A stretch of 64,000 bases of DNA, from the NCBI RefSeq assembly GCF_025397915.1, contig NZ_JALIDZ010000002.1, forward strand, positions 62,001 to 126,000, given 5' to 3'. The stretch is from Microbaculum marinisediminis. Lineage in GTDB: Bacteria; Pseudomonadota; Alphaproteobacteria; Rhizobiales; Tepidamorphaceae. The position numbers and the translations under genes were made by a program. Below, one piece after another: positions 19,525 to 28,317 of this stretch (positions within the stretch are counted from its first letter, which is position 1; each line of letters opens with the position of its first letter). The notes beneath the pieces were generated by a model that made no database searches, was not told where the DNA came from, and saw only the letters and a program-made list of their open reading frames with translations.

Positions 19525-20955
19525 ATGAGAATATCAGTCATCGGATCAGGATATGTCGGGCTCGTCACGGGCACCTGTCTTGCCGATTGGGGCCATGAGG
19601 TCGTCTGTGTCGACCGAGATCCGGCCAAGATCGAACTCCTGACCAACGGCGGCGTGCCGATCTACGAGCCCGGCCTCGAGCAGATGATCGCGGCGAACGT
19701 CGCGCGCGGCCGCCTCAGCTTCACCCGCGATCTCGCAGCGGCGCTCGCGGGCTCCGACGTCGTGTTCATCGCGGTGGGAACCCCGCCGCGTGCCAGCGAC
19801 GGCGAGGCCGACCTGTCCTTCGTCTACGACGTCGCGCGCGATATCGGGGAGGCGATAGACGGATACACCGTGGTCGTCTGCAAGTCGACGGTTCCGGTCG
19901 GCACCGGCGACGTGGTCGAACGGATCATTTCCCAGGTACGACCCGACGCCGACGTGACGGTGGTCTCGAACCCCGAATTCCTGCGCGAGGGATCGGCGAT
20001 CGAGGACTTCACCAAACCGGACCGCGTGGTCATCGGCACCGAGGACGAGCGTGCCCGCGAGATCATGCTTGCCGTCTACGAGCAGGTGCGGGCCAACGGG
20101 CAGCCGATCCTGATCACCAAACGACGGACCGCGGAACTGATCAAGTACGCCGCCAACGCGTTCCTCGCCGCCAAGCTTTCCTTCATCAATGAAATCGCCG
20201 ACCTGTGCGAGCATGTCGACGCCGATGTCGACGAGGTGGCTGAGGGTATCGGACTGGACAGCCGTATCGGCGCCAAGTTCCTGAAGGCAGGTCCCGGCTT
20301 CGGCGGTTCGTGCTTTCCCAAGGACACCCTCGCCCTGCTGCGCACCGCACAGGACCATGGGGTCGACATGCGGCTGGTCGAGACGACCGTTTCGGTCAAC
20401 GACGCGCGCAAGCGGCGGATGGCGCTGAAGATCATGGACGCCGTCGGCGGATCCGTCGAAGGCAAGACCGTCGCGGTGCTCGGCCTCACCTTCAAGGCCA
20501 ACACGGACGACATGCGCGCCTCTCCGTCCCTTCCCGTCGTGGAGCTGTTGCAGCGGGCTGGGGCAACCGTCCGCGCATACGATCCCGAAGGCATGCCGCA
20601 GGCGCGCCCGCTCATGTCCGATGTCGAATTCACCGACGACCCCTACACGTGCGCCAAGGGGTGCGACGCCGTCGTGCTCATGACCGACTGGGATGAATTC
20701 CAAAGCCTCGATCTGGAGCGGCTGCGCGGACTGGTTCGGACCCCGGTCTTCGTCGACCTGCGCAACGTCTACGCGCCGGACAAACTCGTAAAGCACGGCT
20801 TCACGGCTGTGGGGATTGGTCGCTCCACGCAAACCGGAGCCGATGACGGCCGCCACGCGCCGGCACAGCCCCCCGCCGCACATAGCGGTAATGGTTCTCC
20901 TGCGGGCCGGACGATAGACGAAGAGGCCGAGATGCGCCTGGTCTCGATCCGCTAG
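19525..20955 (+). CDS. ugd: UDP-glucose 6-dehydrogenase
   Basis: Ugd of 476 aa oxidises UDP-glucose twice to UDP-glucuronate. It has the N-terminal Rossmann motif GSGYVGLVTGTCLA, the sugar-binding FLREGSAIEDF, and the catalytic Cys in GPGFGGSCFPKDT, with Lys in AANAFLAAKLSF and the C-terminal domain LGLTFKANTDDMRASPS. ATG at 19525 begins directly at the Rossmann strand; upstream in-frame ATGs add a non-homologous leader. An extra C-terminal tail of about 45 residues (ADDGRHAPAQPPAAHSG onwards) is disordered. It supplies the substrate for uxs in the same operon. Confidence 0.95.
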   Translation: MRISVIGSGYVGLVTGTCLADWGHEVVCVDRDPAKIELLTNGGVPIYEPGLEQMIAANVARGRLSFTRDLAAALAGSDVVFIAVGTPPRASDGEADLSFVYDVARDIGEAIDGYTVVVCKSTVPVGTGDVVERIISQVRPDADVTVVSNPEFLREGSAIEDFTKPDRVVIGTEDERAREIMLAVYEQVRANGQPILITKRRTAELIKYAANAFLAAKLSFINEIADLCEHVDADVDEVAEGIGLDSRIGAKFLKAGPGFGGSCFPKDTLALLRTAQDHGVDMRLVETTVSVNDARKRRMALKIMDAVGGSVEGKTVAVLGLTFKANTDDMRASPSLPVVELLQRAGATVRAYDPEGMPQARPLMSDVEFTDDPYTCAKGCDAVVLMTDWDEFQSLDLERLRGLVRTPVFVDLRNVYAPDKLVKHGFTAVGIGRSTQTGADDGRHAPAQPPAAHSGNGSPAGRTIDEEAEMRLVSIR

Positions 20956-21004
20956 CGGCGACGGACGTTCAACGCACCGGCTTGCCGGCGCCAATGTAAA
21001 CAAG

Positions 21005-21937
21005 ATGGTTCTTGAAATGCATAGACCGACAAACCAGAGAAACCTGAAATTCGTCCTGCCGTTCGCGGCGGCCGCTATCCTGTCATTTGCGGCGGCGGTT
21101 CCGCAGCCGGGCCTGGCCGGGACGCCGGAGAAGCCAGCATTCGGCGTCTACGACCCCAATGCCGATTTCGCCAACACCAAGGGCATCGACATCGAGCATG
21201 TCTTCATGCCGTGGTCGAACATCGATCTAGCAAGCCTTCGCAAGGCCGACGCCTACGCGGCCGAACGCGGTCGCGACTTGCTGCTGAGCGTCGAGCCCTG
21301 GTCGTGGAGCACCGACGGGACCCTGCCGAACGACCAACTGCACGACATGATCCTCGCCGGCGACTACGACGGGCACATCGAAGAGGTTTGCGGCGCGATC
21401 GGCGGACTCAATACCCCCGTCACGATCCGCTGGGGGCATGAGATGGACTCGAACACCGAGCGCTACGCCTGGTCGCTCTGGTCGCCGGAGGACTACGTGA
21501 CGGCGTATCGACGCTTCGTCAACGAGTGCCGGAAGGTTGCTCCGAACGCCAAGTTCATGTGGTCGCCCTTGGGCGAAGCCTCGCTCAAGGCCTACTATCC
21601 CGGCGATACCTACGTCGATACGATCGGCCTGACCGTCTTCGGCTTCCAACAGTACGACAAGGACCAGTACGGCCGGGAAATGGGCTTCACCGAGCACCTG
21701 GCCGCCCGCTACAAGCTGGTCGCGGAATACAACAAGCCGGTGGTCGTGGCTGAAGCCGGATGCGCCGGAGACCAGGTCTATATCGACCGCTGCCTCCAGG
21801 AACTGGTCTCGCCCGGCGCGCAATTCACGCAGCTGGAAGGCGTCATCTACTTCAACGACATCGATCCGGTAGCGTGGCCAGGACACGGCACACCGAACTG
21901 GCGGGTTCCGAGCGACACCTTCGATTTCAGCAACTGA
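21005..21937 (+). CDS. secreted GH26-like glycoside hydrolase 1
   Basis: Protein of 310 aa with a signal peptide (VLPFAAAAILSFAAAVPQPGLAG). The rest is a (beta/alpha)8 barrel like family GH26: GVYDPN at the first strand, EHVFMPW, LLLSVEPWSW, IRWGHEMD with acid/base Glu146 and VVVAEAGC with nucleophile Glu250. GH26 enzymes are endo-mannanases or endo-1,3-xylanases; the substrate here is unknown, but the operon supplies GlcA/Xyl donors. Position as last gene of the synthase operon suggests a role in chain release or trimming. ATG at 21005 (ATG at 21017 also possible). Followed by a strong terminator. Confidence 0.82.
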   Translation: MVLEMHRPTNQRNLKFVLPFAAAAILSFAAAVPQPGLAGTPEKPAFGVYDPNADFANTKGIDIEHVFMPWSNIDLASLRKADAYAAERGRDLLLSVEPWSWSTDGTLPNDQLHDMILAGDYDGHIEEVCGAIGGLNTPVTIRWGHEMDSNTERYAWSLWSPEDYVTAYRRFVNECRKVAPNAKFMWSPLGEASLKAYYPGDTYVDTIGLTVFGFQQYDKDQYGREMGFTEHLAARYKLVAEYNKPVVVAEAGCAGDQVYIDRCLQELVSPGAQFTQLEGVIYFNDIDPVAWPGHGTPNWRVPSDTFDFSN

Positions 21938-21959
21938 CCGGCTTCGATCGCCGAAACAG

Positions 21960-21995
21960 AAAGCCCCGCGCCGGAGACCTCCGGCGCGGGGCTTT
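21960..21995. terminator. strong bidirectional terminator
   Basis: Perfect 16-bp stem (aaagccccgcgccgga with tccggcgcggggcttt) and a 4-nt loop, flanked by A and T runs on the two sides. It lies between convergent GH26-like genes and can stop transcription from both. Confidence 0.92.
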
Positions 21996-22016
21996 GCTTT
22001 TGTCGACATCGATACT

Positions 22017-22931
22017 TCAGAACTTTTCGGAAAGGCTCGCGAATTCCTGCGGGCCCACGCGCCAATCCGGCTTGCCCAGCCCATTCGGCCATTCCGCTGG
22101 CTCTTTCCTGTTGTAGTAGACAACGGAGTTGATCAGCGGAAACGCCTTTCGCACCGACTCCAGTCCCGACAACCACTCCGCCTGGTACGCGCGAGAGCCG
22201 ACCACGCCGAGTTCGGCGATGATCACCGGTTTGTTGTAGCCAGATACTCGCACGTACTTCTCGCGCACGGCGTCGCTGAGACTCCGGTCGGAGCCGTACC
22301 AGAGACGGTCGGCCTTCTGGTATCCCCAGACCGGTATGCCGACGATGTCGACATACGCGTCGCCAGGGTAGTAACGCTTCAACGGCTCGTGGCCGATCGG
22401 CGACCACACGAACCGCGCCCTCGGGGCGATCTCTCGACATGCCGAGACGAAATACCGGTAGGCCTCGATGTAACCGGCGCTGTCGTGCCGCGCCCAGGGA
22501 TAGCGGCCGGTCACCTCTTCCATCTCGTGGCCCCAGCGGACCATGACGAGACCGTCCATGCGACCGATCTCGGTACACGACGCCGTAATGGCATCGTCGT
22601 AGCCGCCCGCCAGGATGTCGGAGAACAGGGTATCGCCGCCGTCCCGCCAGTCTGGCGCCTTCGTCCACGGCTCCAGAGTCACCAACATCTGCCGGCCGCG
22701 CTGACCCGCGTAGCGAACGGTCTGCCGCAATTCGGCCTGATCGAAACTCTGCCAGGGAATGAACACGTGCTCGATCGCCATGCGATCCACACGGTGATAG
22801 TCGCGCGTCGGATCGTAGACGCCCAGGCTCGCCGTCGCGGTCGCCTCCTTTGTGGCCTCCGCGGGCTCTCCGTGCATCAAACCACTTGCGACCACGGCTG
22901 CGATCAATCCGAGTACCGACAATTTGAACAT
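22017..22931 (-). CDS. secreted GH26-like glycoside hydrolase 2
   Basis: Protein of 304 aa with a signal peptide (FKLSVLGLIAAVVASGLM). GH26-like barrel: LGVYDPTRDY, EHVFIPWQSF, MLVTLEPWTK, VRWGHEMEEVTGRYPW with acid/base Glu, RFVWSPIGHE, and PVIIAELGVVG with nucleophile Glu. It is closer to the third copy (23207-24253) than to the first: both share WGHEMEEVTGRYPWAR and ARFVWSPIGHE. It converges on copy 1 across the shared terminator. Secreted or periplasmic, presumably acting on the polymer made by this locus; substrate unknown. Confidence 0.82.
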   Translation of the reverse strand: MFKLSVLGLIAAVVASGLMHGEPAEATKEATATASLGVYDPTRDYHRVDRMAIEHVFIPWQSFDQAELRQTVRYAGQRGRQMLVTLEPWTKAPDWRDGGDTLFSDILAGGYDDAITASCTEIGRMDGLVMVRWGHEMEEVTGRYPWARHDSAGYIEAYRYFVSACREIAPRARFVWSPIGHEPLKRYYPGDAYVDIVGIPVWGYQKADRLWYGSDRSLSDAVREKYVRVSGYNKPVIIAELGVVGSRAYQAEWLSGLESVRKAFPLINSVVYYNRKEPAEWPNGLGKPDWRVGPQEFASLSEKF

Positions 22932-23160
22932 TGATGCACCCTCGGCCCAATAACGTCGGGATAGAATGCATTACAAAAGATACCGGGAGCTTCCGCCGAA
23001 CTCTCGGATTCTATTATCCTTTTAAATAATGGCGAAAAACGACATGGCGCCCGAACGCCAAGGCGCCTCCGACACTCACTATTACGCTAGGTCACAAAGA
23101 TATCGACGGGCACTGCAGGCCGGTCAAGGGAACCTTGCCGTATCGGAGGCGACACGGGGG

Positions 23161-23198
23161 CGCCGCCGGGCCGGTGAGAAAGGCCGGGTCCGGCGGCG
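23161..23198 (-). terminator. hairpin after GH26-like gene 3
   Basis: CGCCGCCGG (23161-23169) pairs with CCGGCGGCG (23190-23198), beginning 9 bp after the stop of the reverse-strand gene at 23207. There is no T run, so it may be a processing or Rho-related hairpin rather than a true intrinsic terminator. Confidence 0.35.
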
Positions 23199-23206
23199 CG
23201 GCTGCA

Positions 23207-24253
23207 TTAGCGCAGGAGGCGCGGTTTGATCCGCCAATCGGGCTTGCCCAGTCCATCGGGCCACGCGGCGGGCTCCAGCATGTTGAAGTAGACCACTGCC
23301 TTCAGACGGCTGAACGTGCTGGTTGCCTTCTTCATCCCCTTGACCCAGCGGCGCTCGTATCCGCGCGGTCCGCTGATGCCGATTTCGGCCAGGATCATCG
23401 GCTTGCCGTATCCTTTCACGCGATTGTACTTCTCGCGGACCGCCTCACCGAATGTGCGGGCATGGCCGTACCACTTCTGATCCGCCTTCCGGTAACCCCA
23501 GACCGGAAACCCGATCATGTCCACATAAGCGCTCCCCGGATAATAGTCGTCCAGCCCTTCATGGCCGATCGGCGACCAGACGAAACGTGCCTTCGACGCA
23601 ATCTCGCGGCATGTCGAGACGAAGTACCGATAGGCCTTGATATAGCCGGCGCTGTCGTAGCGCGCCCAAGGGTAGCGGCCTGTAACTTCTTCCATCTCGT
23701 GGCCCCAACGCACCAAGGGGCGACGACGGACCTTCTTGATCTCAGTGCAGACACTGGTGATCGTCTCGTCGTAGGCCCCGGCAACGATGTCGCCGAACAG
23801 GTTCTCGCCGCCATCGGTCCTATTGGGCGCGTTCGTCCAGGGCTCGACGGTTATCATCATCCGGCGCTTGCGCTTGCGCGCGTAGCGAGCCGTATGCTGG
23901 AGTTCGGCCGCATCGAACTCGTGCCAGGGAATGAACACGTGCTCGATTTCCATGCCGCGTACGCGCTTGGCCTTGCGCAACGGATCATAGATGCCGATCG
24001 GTGTCTCCGGCTCGGAGTTCGTATCCTGTTTCGCCTTCGGCTGCGGCGCGTAAACGATACTCCCCGGCCCGATCGAGAACTCGGATGTGGCCGCGCCGCC
24101 TCCGGCAAAGCCTCCCGCAGGCGATGTCGTCGTCGAGAAGGTCGCGCCCGGGGTAACCGCTCCCCCGGTAGATTGCGCGTGGGCCGGGAATCCATTGAGC
24201 CCGCCGGTCGCCATCGCCAGCGCGACGAATGGAATCGTCAGAGGTCTCAGCAT
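23207..24253 (-). CDS. secreted GH26-like glycoside hydrolase 3
   Basis: Protein of 348 aa with a signal peptide (LTIPFVALAMATGGL, cleavage near PAHAQ). A Gly/Thr/Ser-rich linker of about 60 residues follows, then the GH26-like barrel: IGIYDPL, EHVFIPWHEF, VRWGHEMEEVTGRYPW (acid/base Glu), RFVWSPIGHE, PMILAEIGISG (nucleophile Glu). The linker is absent from copies 1 and 2 and may tether the enzyme. ATG at 24253 has GGGAG 7 bases upstream and is preferred to the ATG at 24268. Its promoter lies in an unusually AT-rich region. Confidence 0.82.
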   Translation of the reverse strand: MLRPLTIPFVALAMATGGLNGFPAHAQSTGGAVTPGATFSTTTSPAGGFAGGGAATSEFSIGPGSIVYAPQPKAKQDTNSEPETPIGIYDPLRKAKRVRGMEIEHVFIPWHEFDAAELQHTARYARKRKRRMMITVEPWTNAPNRTDGGENLFGDIVAGAYDETITSVCTEIKKVRRRPLVRWGHEMEEVTGRYPWARYDSAGYIKAYRYFVSTCREIASKARFVWSPIGHEGLDDYYPGSAYVDMIGFPVWGYRKADQKWYGHARTFGEAVREKYNRVKGYGKPMILAEIGISGPRGYERRWVKGMKKATSTFSRLKAVVYFNMLEPAAWPDGLGKPDWRIKPRLLR

Positions 24254-24701
24254 AAATATCTCCCGCATTACGAACTCGAGCGGAAGATACAGATCGGCTC
24301 AAAATATATAGTTTGCCGAGCCGATTAGGTTATAATAAAAATCCAATATTATTTACTTGTAATTTTACGCATTTAGATAGCCTAAATAATATACTTGATT
24401 TATACTTATTTTATTAAATGTTTAGACGCCTCTCCACGACTACCGGAAAAGCGGAGCGAAATCCGACACGGCGCTTAGCGCCACGTAGAAGGCCCGACAA
24501 CTTCCACCTTGCCCGGAAGGGGAACCGGATCGCCAACGGACGATACGGCGAGCGTTTCCGCTCCCGCGCTGCCATCGGACCGCGCGGCCCTGCGGAGACC
24601 CAGAATGAAGCGAAACAGCCCCTGTCACTGGCCGTCGCGGATCGGACCTATTCGAGAAGAGTGTTCCGGAACAACGTCACGCCGCTCCGGTCGCCGTGCG
24701 A
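24254..24701. other. AT-rich intergenic region at island edge
   Basis: No gene is supported. About 24290-24420 is roughly three quarters A+T by eye, against about 35% in the window; 24430-24700 is near normal. It contains the promoter region of the third GH26-like gene and the end of the porin gene. The open frame at 24418-24747 has no ribosome site or family features. Confidence 0.6.
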
Positions 24702-26084
24702 TCAGAAGGAGCGGCGGATATCGAGCGCGACAAGGAAGGCGCCCTGACTGTCATCGGCAAGCGGGTTGACGACGAACGGATTGAATACGCCGCCCGCGGT
24801 GCCTGCGCCGTTGAAATCGACGTGGCCGTAATGAACGTCCAGCATGAACGTGGTCTGTGCGACCGGCCGCCATGAGATGTTGCCGAAGATCTCGTAGGTA
24901 TCCATCTCGAAATCCGAGGCCAAGGTCGCGACGAATGGATTGAACGCGCTGATCGGGGCCGTCACGTTCTGGTAGCCCGCACCGATCGTCGTGTAGACGC
25001 GATCCGTCCAGAAATGGGTATGCGAAGCGAGCACCGACCACGTGGTGACCGTGTCGACGATGCAGTCGCCGGCGGCCGGAACCAGCCGGTTACACGCGCC
25101 CCAGACCGTGTTGGCGGTGTAAAGGAAGTTGTCCTCGTTGTACTGCGTCGCGCCGTTCGTATAGATGCCCTTCAAGGTGAAATAGTCGTACTCGCCGGTC
25201 GCCGGAGTCTTGACCATGGCGCCGCCGAGCAGCGCCCAGCCAATCTCGGAATCGGTCTGGTTGCCGGGGACCGGCGCCGGCGCGGCGCCGAAGAATACGT
25301 CTCGGAATTTGTTGTTGTGCAGGGCACCGGACAGCTGCGCGTTGCCCCAGTCGCCATCGACGCGGAGATTGGCGACCACGTCGGGAACTTCGTTGCGATT
25401 GTTCACCACCGCGCAGCCATTGGGCACGCCGCAGAACGCCGTAACGGGGCCCAGCAAACCGGTCGCCCGCAGCGAATACGGATAGGCGTAATTCTGATCC
25501 TCGACGGAGACCGCCATGGACCAACCGTTTCCGAAGGTCTGGGTATAGCGGATCTGGTTGCGGCGCATGTAGTTGTCGCCGGTTACCGTCACCACGTCGG
25601 AATAGATCGGGCTGGAGTCGAGGTGCAGGAAGGTCGACCACGTCTTGCCCAGCGTCCAGTTGCCGAACTGGATGAAGGCATGGCGCAGGCCGAAGCTGCC
25701 GCCGGTACGGGTATCGTTGTCGGTCAGTTCACCCTCGATGAAGGCGCGGACCGTGCCGTATTCGGTCGCGGTGCGCACATCGAAGTTCACATGGGTGAAG
25801 GCGTACATCCCCATGGTGTTCTCGAGGACATGCCCGTCCGGGATGATCCCGTACGCAGCCCCCACCGACGGTGGCCACTGGTCCTCGAAGGCGTAGACCT
25901 CAAGCCCGGCATAGCCGCCGATCTTGAAACAGACGTCGGTACCGGGCAGCTCTATGAAGCCAGTAATATCGCACCGGTAGACCGGCTCGCGGGGCGCCTT
26001 CACGTCCATGATCATGTCGGCCGCGTTGGCGCTGACACAGGTGGCAGAAACCGCAAAGGCTGTTCCGAGGATACGCTTCATCAT
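24702..26084 (-). CDS. Porin_2-type outer-membrane porin
   Basis: Outer-membrane beta-barrel of 460 aa. A signal peptide (ILGTAFAVSATCVSANA) precedes a mature start with the alphaproteobacterial porin pattern YRCDITGFIELPGTDVCFKIGGY, two Cys included. Many amphipathic strands follow (YGTVRAFIEGEL, GSFGLRHAFIQFGNWTLGKTWSTF), and the protein ends DIRRSF, with the terminal Phe recognised by the BAM complex. GKTWSTF is the family's conserved constriction-loop region. The frame begins at a TTG at 26090; ATG codons at 26084 and 26081 follow GGGGA, and the first is chosen. Confidence 0.9.
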   Translation of the reverse strand: MMKRILGTAFAVSATCVSANAADMIMDVKAPREPVYRCDITGFIELPGTDVCFKIGGYAGLEVYAFEDQWPPSVGAAYGIIPDGHVLENTMGMYAFTHVNFDVRTATEYGTVRAFIEGELTDNDTRTGGSFGLRHAFIQFGNWTLGKTWSTFLHLDSSPIYSDVVTVTGDNYMRRNQIRYTQTFGNGWSMAVSVEDQNYAYPYSLRATGLLGPVTAFCGVPNGCAVVNNRNEVPDVVANLRVDGDWGNAQLSGALHNNKFRDVFFGAAPAPVPGNQTDSEIGWALLGGAMVKTPATGEYDYFTLKGIYTNGATQYNEDNFLYTANTVWGACNRLVPAAGDCIVDTVTTWSVLASHTHFWTDRVYTTIGAGYQNVTAPISAFNPFVATLASDFEMDTYEIFGNISWRPVAQTTFMLDVHYGHVDFNGAGTAGGVFNPFVVNPLADDSQGAFLVALDIRRSF

Positions 26085-26502
26085 TACCAAGTCCCCGCAG
26101 GACCGCCTTACCGCCGCATGCGGCCGCGAAGGCGAGAGGCGCGGCTCCCGTACTGGGAACCGAAATCCCCCGGAATGCCCTCACTCCGGTTCTCGCTTCG
26201 CGAATGCAGGCCCAATCCGAATCGATAGTTCGACTCCCTTGACTAAATCCTCGCCCTTCGCACGCCAACCGGAATAGTGCGCAGCTCCCGGTCCGAACCG
26301 CATTCTGGGGCCGGCAGTTGCCTTATTGCCACGTTTTGTCAGCCGTGCTTCGAACCTCCGCTGGCCAGCTCGAGGGCAACCGCACGAACGACCGGCACTC
26401 TCGGCGAGGACGAGCCGGAATCGAATCGCCAATCGGGGCAGTGGCGAACGGCCCGACATCCGCTATCGTCTCATGCCGCCCTCTCAGTTCGGAGCGAAAC
26501 AC
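26085..26502. other. 418-bp intergenic region with scattered GANTC sites
   Basis: No gene seen; open frames here are antisense or upstream extensions. It must contain the divergent promoters of the porin and of the hydratase gene. Four GANTC sites occur at 26219, 26232, 26418 and 26423 (the last two adjacent). Confidence 0.5.
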
Positions 26503-27273
26503 ATGAATATCAAGGCCGCCGTCGACGACATCTGGCAGGACCTCGCGGCCGGCCGGCACATGCCGGCCCGCTGGGCGGGGCGCTTGAGCCTCGAAGAGGC
26601 GTATGCCGTCCAGCTCTCGATCCTCGACAGGCACATCGAAAGCGGCGAACGCCAGGCGGGCTGGAAGGTCGGCTTGACCGCAAGAGCGATGCGCGAGCAG
26701 CAGGGGGTGTTCGAGCCCTGTTTCGGGTTCCTGCTCGAAAGCGGGTTGCGACCGAGCGGACACCACTTCACGTTCGGCGACCTGATCGCACCCGGTTTCG
26801 AAAACGAACTCTGCCTGACGGTCGGTTCATCGCTGCACGGTCCGGACCTGTCGCCCGACTCCGTGCGCGCGGCCGTCACCCACGCCGCGCCAGCGCTCGA
26901 GATCATCGAGAAGCGCAGCGACCTTGCCGCTGGCCTCCCCCTGGCGATGGCCGACAACGCCCAGCAAAAGGCGTTCGTCACCGGGGACCCGATCCCGCTG
27001 ACAGCCGAGAATGGCGATCTGGGACGATCCGAGGTTTCCGTCCACGTGAACGGAGGTCCAACCGAACGGGCTTCGGGGGCGAACGTGATGGACGCCGGCC
27101 CCCTGCTCTCGGTGATATGGCTCACCGGCAAGCTCGCCGAGTACGGACGCGGGATTGCGGCCGGCCAATGCATCATGTCCGGCTCCTTCACCAAACAGTA
27201 TGCGATCGCACGGGGCGATGCGGTCCGAGCCGAGTTTACGCCGTTCGGGACCGTCGAGGCGTTCTTCGACTGA
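26503..27273 (+). CDS. 2-keto-4-pentenoate hydratase family protein
   Basis: Protein of 256 aa of the fumarylacetoacetase-fold hydratase/decarboxylase family (MhpD, XylJ type). Seen: LSLEEAYAVQLSILDRHI, GWKVGLT, GFLLESGL, a metal-binding ENELCLTVG (Glu ligands), APALEIIEKR, and MSGSFTKQY near the C-terminus. Family members hydrate 2-oxopent-4-enoates in meta-cleavage pathways. ATG at 26503 follows GGAGC; an ATG at 26473 is the alternative. It converges on a flavin reductase gene, and both may belong to aromatic catabolism, though no dioxygenase is in view. Confidence 0.85.
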   Translation: MNIKAAVDDIWQDLAAGRHMPARWAGRLSLEEAYAVQLSILDRHIESGERQAGWKVGLTARAMREQQGVFEPCFGFLLESGLRPSGHHFTFGDLIAPGFENELCLTVGSSLHGPDLSPDSVRAAVTHAAPALEIIEKRSDLAAGLPLAMADNAQQKAFVTGDPIPLTAENGDLGRSEVSVHVNGGPTERASGANVMDAGPLLSVIWLTGKLAEYGRGIAAGQCIMSGSFTKQYAIARGDAVRAEFTPFGTVEAFFD

Positions 27274-27294
27274 CGGAGCGATCGCGTCGCCGGC

Positions 27295-27948
27295 CTATCG
27301 CTGCTTCGCCTGCTCCTCGACGTCCTCGACAGAAACCCTCGGCATCTCGAACAGGTCGCTCAATCGCGCGTACCAGCCGCGTCCGTGCAGCCGGCCGATC
27401 AGATCGAGTTTCGGCGTGTCGATGTAAAGCTTGTCCTTGTCGATCACCGCGTCGTCGCGGACATGGACCGCGAGGACGCGCCCCGTGATGATGTGCCGGT
27501 CGTTGCCGAGATCGATGGAGTCGTGGAACGCGCATTCGAGCGCCGCCGGGCTTTCCGCGATGCGGGGGACGTCCACGCGAACGCTGTCGACGGTGGCCAG
27601 GCCGGCCTTTTCGATTTCGTTGATACCGGCGGCGTAATCGGCGGCACAGATGTTCATCATGTGGCGCATGTCGTAGGAGACCAAGTTCACGACGAACTGC
27701 CGGGTCGCCAGGATGTTCGCCGAGCTGTCCTTCGACTGCGCCCCTTCCCGGGCCCCTTCCCGCGACCCGATTCCGATCCCGACGATCGGCGGATTCGTCG
27801 AGAAGACGTTGAAGTAGGAAAACGGCGCGGCGTTGAGTTCTCCGGATGCGCTTTTCGTCACCAGCCAGGCGATCGGGCGAGGCACGACCGTCGTATTCAA
27901 CAGTTTCGCGTAGTTGGCCGGTGCGATCTCGGCTAGATCGAAAAACAT
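27295..27948 (-). CDS. flavin reductase family protein
   Basis: FMN-binding split-barrel protein of 217 aa. It shows the flavin reductase-like domain signature VVPRPIAWLVTKSASGELNAAPFSYFNVFSTNPPIVGIG and a later NLVSYDMRHMMNICAADY. These proteins reduce flavin for partner monooxygenases or bind FMN. ATG at 27948 follows AGGAGAT. Converges on the hydratase gene. Confidence 0.85.
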   Translation of the reverse strand: MFFDLAEIAPANYAKLLNTTVVPRPIAWLVTKSASGELNAAPFSYFNVFSTNPPIVGIGIGSREGAREGAQSKDSSANILATRQFVVNLVSYDMRHMMNICAADYAAGINEIEKAGLATVDSVRVDVPRIAESPAALECAFHDSIDLGNDRHIITGRVLAVHVRDDAVIDKDKLYIDTPKLDLIGRLHGRGWYARLSDLFEMPRVSVEDVEEQAKQR

Positions 27949-28317
27949 GCAGATCTCCTGAATGGCTTCCGGCCCGCGCGGCATCCCGGCGGGCGACACC
28001 ACGCCTTTCTAGGGCTTTGCACGCGACAGGAAAGCCGCGACGTCGCGTAAACTTGACCGCCGCAGCGGCTGCGCGACCTCGAAATCGACGTCGACACCTG
28101 GATCCACCCGCCAGAGTCCCCTGAAAACGGTGCCTGGGCCGCGAGCCAGACCGCGAATACGTGATCGGCTGCCTCTTGACCGGACGGCACTCGATGCCAT
28201 CCTTATCCGACCTTGAAGACCCCGATGGAAATACCCCGCTGGTCAGGGGCCGGCCGGGGCGGTTGGGGATTGCGCGCGAAGCCGACATATGCCGGTTCGC
28301 CGAGAAAGGACAGCCAG

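Noticed and set aside
24418-24747. 109-codon frame between GH26-like gene 3 and porin
   Set aside because: No ribosome site, Arg-rich without structure, overlaps the end of the porin gene.
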